Assembly: GCA_965220895.1 (NCBI GenBank)
Contig: CBDCRF010000003.1
Span: forward strand, 1-9,250
Source of the DNA: WTFY01 sp965220895
Lineage (GTDB): Bacteria; Pseudomonadota; Gammaproteobacteria; UBA4575
DNA length: 9,250 bases
Direction of reading: 5' to 3'
The position numbers and the translations under genes are program-made. The notes under the pieces are model-generated. The model had not been told where the DNA came from. It searched no databases and saw only the letters and a program-made list of their open reading frames with translations. Shown here piece after piece: positions 6,878 through 9,250 of the stretch. The stretch's first letter is position 1, and every line of letters starts with the position of its first letter.

Positions 6878-7536
6878 AGCCAGAGGCAAGCGGTGGCGCT
6901 CCACTCCAGCGTGGCCCCCAGGCTGTCGCCACTCTGCCCCCCTAGCAGATGACCCAGGATCAGTGTCACCACAATGCTCGCCACGCCCCCCAGGAGCACC
7001 CAGAGACCAAAGCCAAGGCTGAAGCCCACCAGGAGCAGGCTGGAGGGCAGCAGCTCCCAGGCCAAGGCCTGCTGTTGGGCGGCATGGTGGGCGCCGCTGC
7101 CCCCCAGACGTAAGGGCGGCCACCAGGCCAGCGCCAGCAGAGGCGCCGTGCGGGCCCACACCGCCACGGTCAACAGGACGGCCACCATGGGTCCATCAGC
7201 CTCCGCCAGCCAAAGCCATCCCCCAAATCGCAACAGCAGCAAGGCCGCCACCGCCATCACCCCCATGGCCCCCACCCGACTGTCGGCCATGGCTTTGCGT
7301 CGTGCGGAGCCGGCACTAAGGCCATCCGCCGTATCCATGACGCCATCCAGATGCAAGCCCCCCGTAAGACCCACCTCCACAACCATCAGCAGGCTGATGC
7401 CGCTGGTGATCGGCAGATGGAACGGCTCCACCAGTTGCCAGAGCAGTCCTTGAATCAGGGCAATGGCGACGCCCACCAACGGGGCGAACCGCGCAATGCG
7501 CCCAAACCGTGGCCGCACCAATGGCAGGGGGGGAAG
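6838..7536 (-). CDS. cobS: Adenosylcobinamide-GDP ribazoletransferase (cobalamin synthase), 5'-truncated at the junction
   Basis: Integral membrane enzyme that joins adenosylcobinamide-GDP to the nucleoside of the lower ligand, the last stage of (pseudo)cobalamin assembly. Recognisable parts are PRFGRIARFAPLVGVAIAL near the start, the acidic active-site motif GGLHLDGVMDTADGLSAG, DSRVGAMG downstream of it, and several hydrophobic helices through to the C terminus. Homology begins at LPPLPLVRPRF (codon at 7536). The expected first 10-20 residues of the first helix are missing. The frame stays open past 7536 up to an ATG at 7659, but those 41 residues (MYNSSSDRSHYLYWISF...) come from AT-rich foreign DNA and do not belong to CobS. 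The 232 codons present are intact, so the gene is cut, not decayed. Its stop lies inside the 3' end of the histidine kinase gene (40-bp tail-to-tail overlap). In related genomes I recall tgt as the next, divergent neighbour; it is absent here. Confidence 0.9.
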   Translation of the reverse strand, partial: LPPLPLVRPRFGRIARFAPLVGVAIALIQGLLWQLVEPFHLPITSGISLLMVVEVGLTGGLHLDGVMDTADGLSAGSARRKAMADSRVGAMGVMAVAALLLLRFGGWLWLAEADGPMVAVLLTVAVWARTAPLLALAWWPPLRLGGSGAHHAAQQQALAWELLPSSLLLVGFSLGFGLWVLLGGVASIVVTLILGHLLGGQSGDSLGATLEWSATACLWLYGLALAAPVGIT

Positions 7537-7805
7537 GCTTAGATATTTTATTGAAAAATGATACACATGTACAAAACAACTGTAGTGCATATAAATAGAG
7601 TTACTAATAAAGCTTATCCAATATAAATAGTGAGACCTGTCAGAGCTACTATTATACAATAGGCATACGCCCTAAGCTTATTACCATCTGTTAAATAAAT
7701 TTACAAATAAGTACCCTATTCCCCCTATTAGTTTACAGCCATGAAATAATCCTAAGCTTAGCACTCAATATATTATCCTCGGCTTACTGGCAGTATATAA
7801 CTGAC

Positions 7806-8017
7806 TTACCGTATAGCCTAAATATTTCGAGGGTTAAAATTTTTGTGGATTTTTGGCTTTCAGTGTTTTTGTGATAAATATTTCACGGATTGCAAAAACA
7901 TAGTATAGAATTGTAATGCAAGACAAAATTTTCAAGGTTAAAAATTTCGAGGTTACTCATAAATCCGTGAAATCCGTGAAAGTTTTCTCCCTTGAAAATA
8001 TTTAGGCTATACGGTAA
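7806..8017. mobile_element. MITE-like element with perfect 22-bp terminal inverted repeats
   Basis: Bases 7806-7827 (beginning TTACCGTATAGCC) are the exact reverse complement of 7996-8017. The inverted similarity continues imperfectly with one gap to about 7852 and 7970, giving arms of roughly 47 bp. If the ends are read as CCGTATAG...CTATACGG (7809-8014), the element is 206 bp and is flanked on both sides by TA, the target duplication expected of Tc1/mariner-type transposition. It encodes nothing. The interior has a tandem nonamer AAATCCGTG (7961-7978), its inverse TTTCACGGAT at 7881-7890, and a repeated GGTTAAAA(A)TTT word. It therefore fits a non-autonomous, transposase-mobilised miniature element. 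The family name cannot be fixed from sequence alone. Confidence 0.75.
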
Positions 8018-8025
8018 ATGGTAAT

Positions 8026-8245
8026 TACATCTTTTCTGGTGTAATAAGCAGCTATCTATATAATTATAAGCTCTGATACAAAGAAATAATTTTCGCCTAT
8101 CACACAAACTTCAAGCAACGTGCACGTGAAATGTATTACACAAGATTGTATCTCCATTAGCTAAGCAAACATGGTTATAACAGGCATCACTCGGCTGAAT
8201 TTTATACATGTCCAAAATTAAACTCACTCAAAATGGCAATCATCA
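8026..8245 (+). repeat. Dispersed repeat, copy A
   Basis: Diverged partner of copy B at 8839-9110 in the same orientation. Shared blocks occur in the same order: ATCTTTTCTGG, ATAAGCAGCTATCTAT, AAGCTC, AAAGAAATAATTTTCGCCTA, CACACAAGATTGTATC, TTAGCTAAGCAAAC and GGCATCACTCGGCTGAATTTTA. Spacers between blocks differ in length by up to a few tens of bases, as expected of old copies. It starts about ten bases after the inverted-repeat element. It contains the palindrome ACGTGCACGT (8118-8127). No coding capacity is seen; probably a degenerate transposable-element fragment. Confidence 0.6.
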
Positions 8246-8295
8246 TAAATTATGTTGTGCTAAGTAATGAAATTGTATACATGTGCTCAAATATA

Positions 8296-8342
8296 TGCGT
8301 GCTTCTGTGTGCATACACATGCGTGTGTGTGTGGTTGTGTGT
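8296..8342 (+). repeat. TG-rich imperfect microsatellite
   Basis: An imperfect (TG)n tract, with GTGTGTGTGT as its longest pure run and interruptions such as CATACACAT and GGT. Dinucleotide repeats of this kind are common in animal genomes and rare in compact cyanobacterial ones, so it supports a eukaryotic source for the AT-rich segment. Confidence 0.65.
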
Positions 8343-8838
8343 AAGCCATAGCATATTGATTTGATTTTTTATTATCTAGTTATGGGATATAGCATTACAA
8401 AGGAACAACACAGGTGGCTTTAACAAAGGAATCTTAGTAAACAAATGGCCAAACTAAAGAGAAAAATTAATATCGTAGCTAATCACCACTGGAACAACAC
8501 GCCAGCAACCCCACAGAATAGGCTCCCCAATTGGTGTCAGTCACACCGGCTTTGTACAAGTCTATTTAAGTCTACAAGAATCATAGAATTATATAAACCG
8601 ACGATGTAATTAATAGCAACTTAACATGTATGTACATATACACACGATAAAACATACATATCCTATTACTGATTCCGAGGTGAACACGCTTAGTTTAAGG
8701 CGTCTGTTAAATATAATTACCGGTGAAGGTAAGCGCCCCTATAACGATACGAAATGGCCACGATCTTAAACTTACTTCTTATTCATATTTACCACATTAC
8801 TGATGCAACATATAGCTAACTGCATTGAAATTGAGTGG

Positions 8839-9110
8839 AAATCTTTTTCTGGAGGTAAAGCACTATTATTTTATAAGCGGCTATTTATGGAGTACAGTAC
8901 AAGCTCCCTATAGTATAAGCACCCGCGAAAAGAAACGATTTTCACCTAACGTTTGCTCGTCCATGCAAGGTTCCATAAGCGTAAAGCGTGGCACACAAGA
9001 TTGTCTCAGCTGTCTCTGTTAGCTAAGAAAACTCTGTGTGGGTGGCAGGTATAGGCATCACTTGACTCAATTTTAAAAAAGCTGCATTCCCAAACTTGCA
9101 CTCAATGTAA
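8839..9110 (+). repeat. Dispersed repeat, copy B
   Basis: Same-orientation, diverged partner of copy A (8026-8245). Matching blocks in order are ATCTTTTTCTGG, ATAAGCGGCTATTTAT, AAGCTC, AAAGAAACGATTTTCACCTA, CACACAAGATTGTCTC, TTAGCTAAGAAAAC and GGCATCACTTGACTCAATTTTA. The copy is about 50 bases longer than copy A because of insertions between blocks. A 65-codon open frame (8825-9022) overlaps it but has no protein character. The start and end are approximate because similarity fades gradually. Confidence 0.6.
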
Positions 9111-9250
9111 CTAAGGAGGTAACTCATTAACGTGTATAAATCTTTGTATAACATCATATTATCACTTCACCAATGTTTTCACCCTTGATTGTAGCTTTTT
9201 AGCTATAACAAGTATTGCCAGCTGAAAAGTTACTGCATACGCCTGGACAC

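Larger units (their letters stand above)
7541..9250. other. AT-rich, gene-free segment of probable eukaryotic (host) origin
   Basis: About 1.7 kb without any credible gene. The few open frames are short and have no recognisable protein character, and there is no rRNA or tRNA that I can see. Base composition falls abruptly from about 60% GC to roughly one third GC at 7537-7541. The segment holds a palindromic-ended element (7806-8017), two diverged copies of a dispersed repeat (8026-8245 and 8839-9110) and a TG-rich microsatellite (8296-8342). I see no further structure in 7541-7805, 8345-8838 or 9111-9250 apart from scattered short repeated words. Such repeat-rich, gene-poor texture is typical of an animal nuclear genome and very unlike a picocyanobacterium. 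Host DNA joined by assembly is the likeliest explanation; integration in a real genome is possible but unsupported. Confidence 0.75.

Noticed and set aside
7537..7659. Upstream extension of the cobS frame to an ATG at 7659
   Set aside because: The 41 extra codons are in AT-rich DNA with the composition of the foreign segment and do not resemble the CobS N terminus. The open frame across the junction is accidental.
7883..8107. 74-codon minus-strand open frame in the AT-rich segment
   Set aside because: It crosses the right end of the inverted-repeat element and the beginning of repeat copy A, so it is not a gene.
8825..9022. 65-codon plus-strand open frame in the AT-rich segment
   Set aside because: It overlaps repeat copy B, has no domain or compositional sign of coding, and such short frames are expected by chance.
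7541..9250. AT-rich segment considered as a genomic island, plasmid or phage region of the cyanobacterium
   Set aside because: There are no coding genes, integrase, tRNA or attachment site. A microsatellite, MITE-like ends and diverged repeats fit eukaryotic DNA better than bacterial accessory DNA.

Overview
The window joins two very different kinds of DNA. Positions 1 to about 7536 are GC-rich (around 60% by eye), densely coding bacterial DNA. The proteins point clearly to a marine picocyanobacterium of the Synechococcus/Prochlorococcus lineage: a long cyanobacterial-type IspH, the cyanobacteria-restricted families DUF4079 and DUF3155, and a CobS. The gene order amt - ispH - DUF4079 - purH - esterase - DUF3155 - histidine kinase - cobS is the order I recall from that lineage, where tgt and psbK come next. 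Positions from about 7541 to 9250 are AT-rich (roughly one third GC by eye) and have no credible gene. They carry a 0.2-kb element with inverted termini, a pair of diverged dispersed repeats and a TG-rich microsatellite, which is the texture of an invertebrate nuclear genome. The simplest reading is a metagenomic contig from a host-associated cyanobacterium, for example a sponge symbiont of the 'Candidatus Synechococcus spongiarum' type, fused to host DNA. The host and species assignment is inference.

Layout. The 3' two thirds or so of an ammonium transporter gene (+) ends in a good intrinsic terminator. ispH (+) follows and meets the DUF4079 gene (-) almost stop to stop. DUF4079 lies downstream of purH (-) and may share its transcript. 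A small serine esterase (+) diverges from purH across 55 bp. DUF3155 (-) converges on the esterase. A histidine kinase (+) diverges from DUF3155 across 183 bp and overlaps the 3' end of cobS (-) by 40 bp. cobS loses its N-terminal codons where the AT-rich DNA begins.

The bacterial genes are mostly housekeeping: nitrogen uptake (Amt), the last step of the MEP isoprenoid pathway (IspH), the last two steps of IMP synthesis (PurH) and the last stage of corrinoid assembly (CobS). A signalling kinase and two poorly characterised conserved cyanobacterial proteins complete the set. They are neighbours by conserved order rather than one pathway. I see no defence system, CRISPR array, prophage or new gene cluster. 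The points most worth attention are the sharp junction inside cobS, the inverted-repeat element and repeat pair in the AT-rich part, and a four-histidine pattern in DUF4079 that resembles a di-heme cytochrome b561 core.
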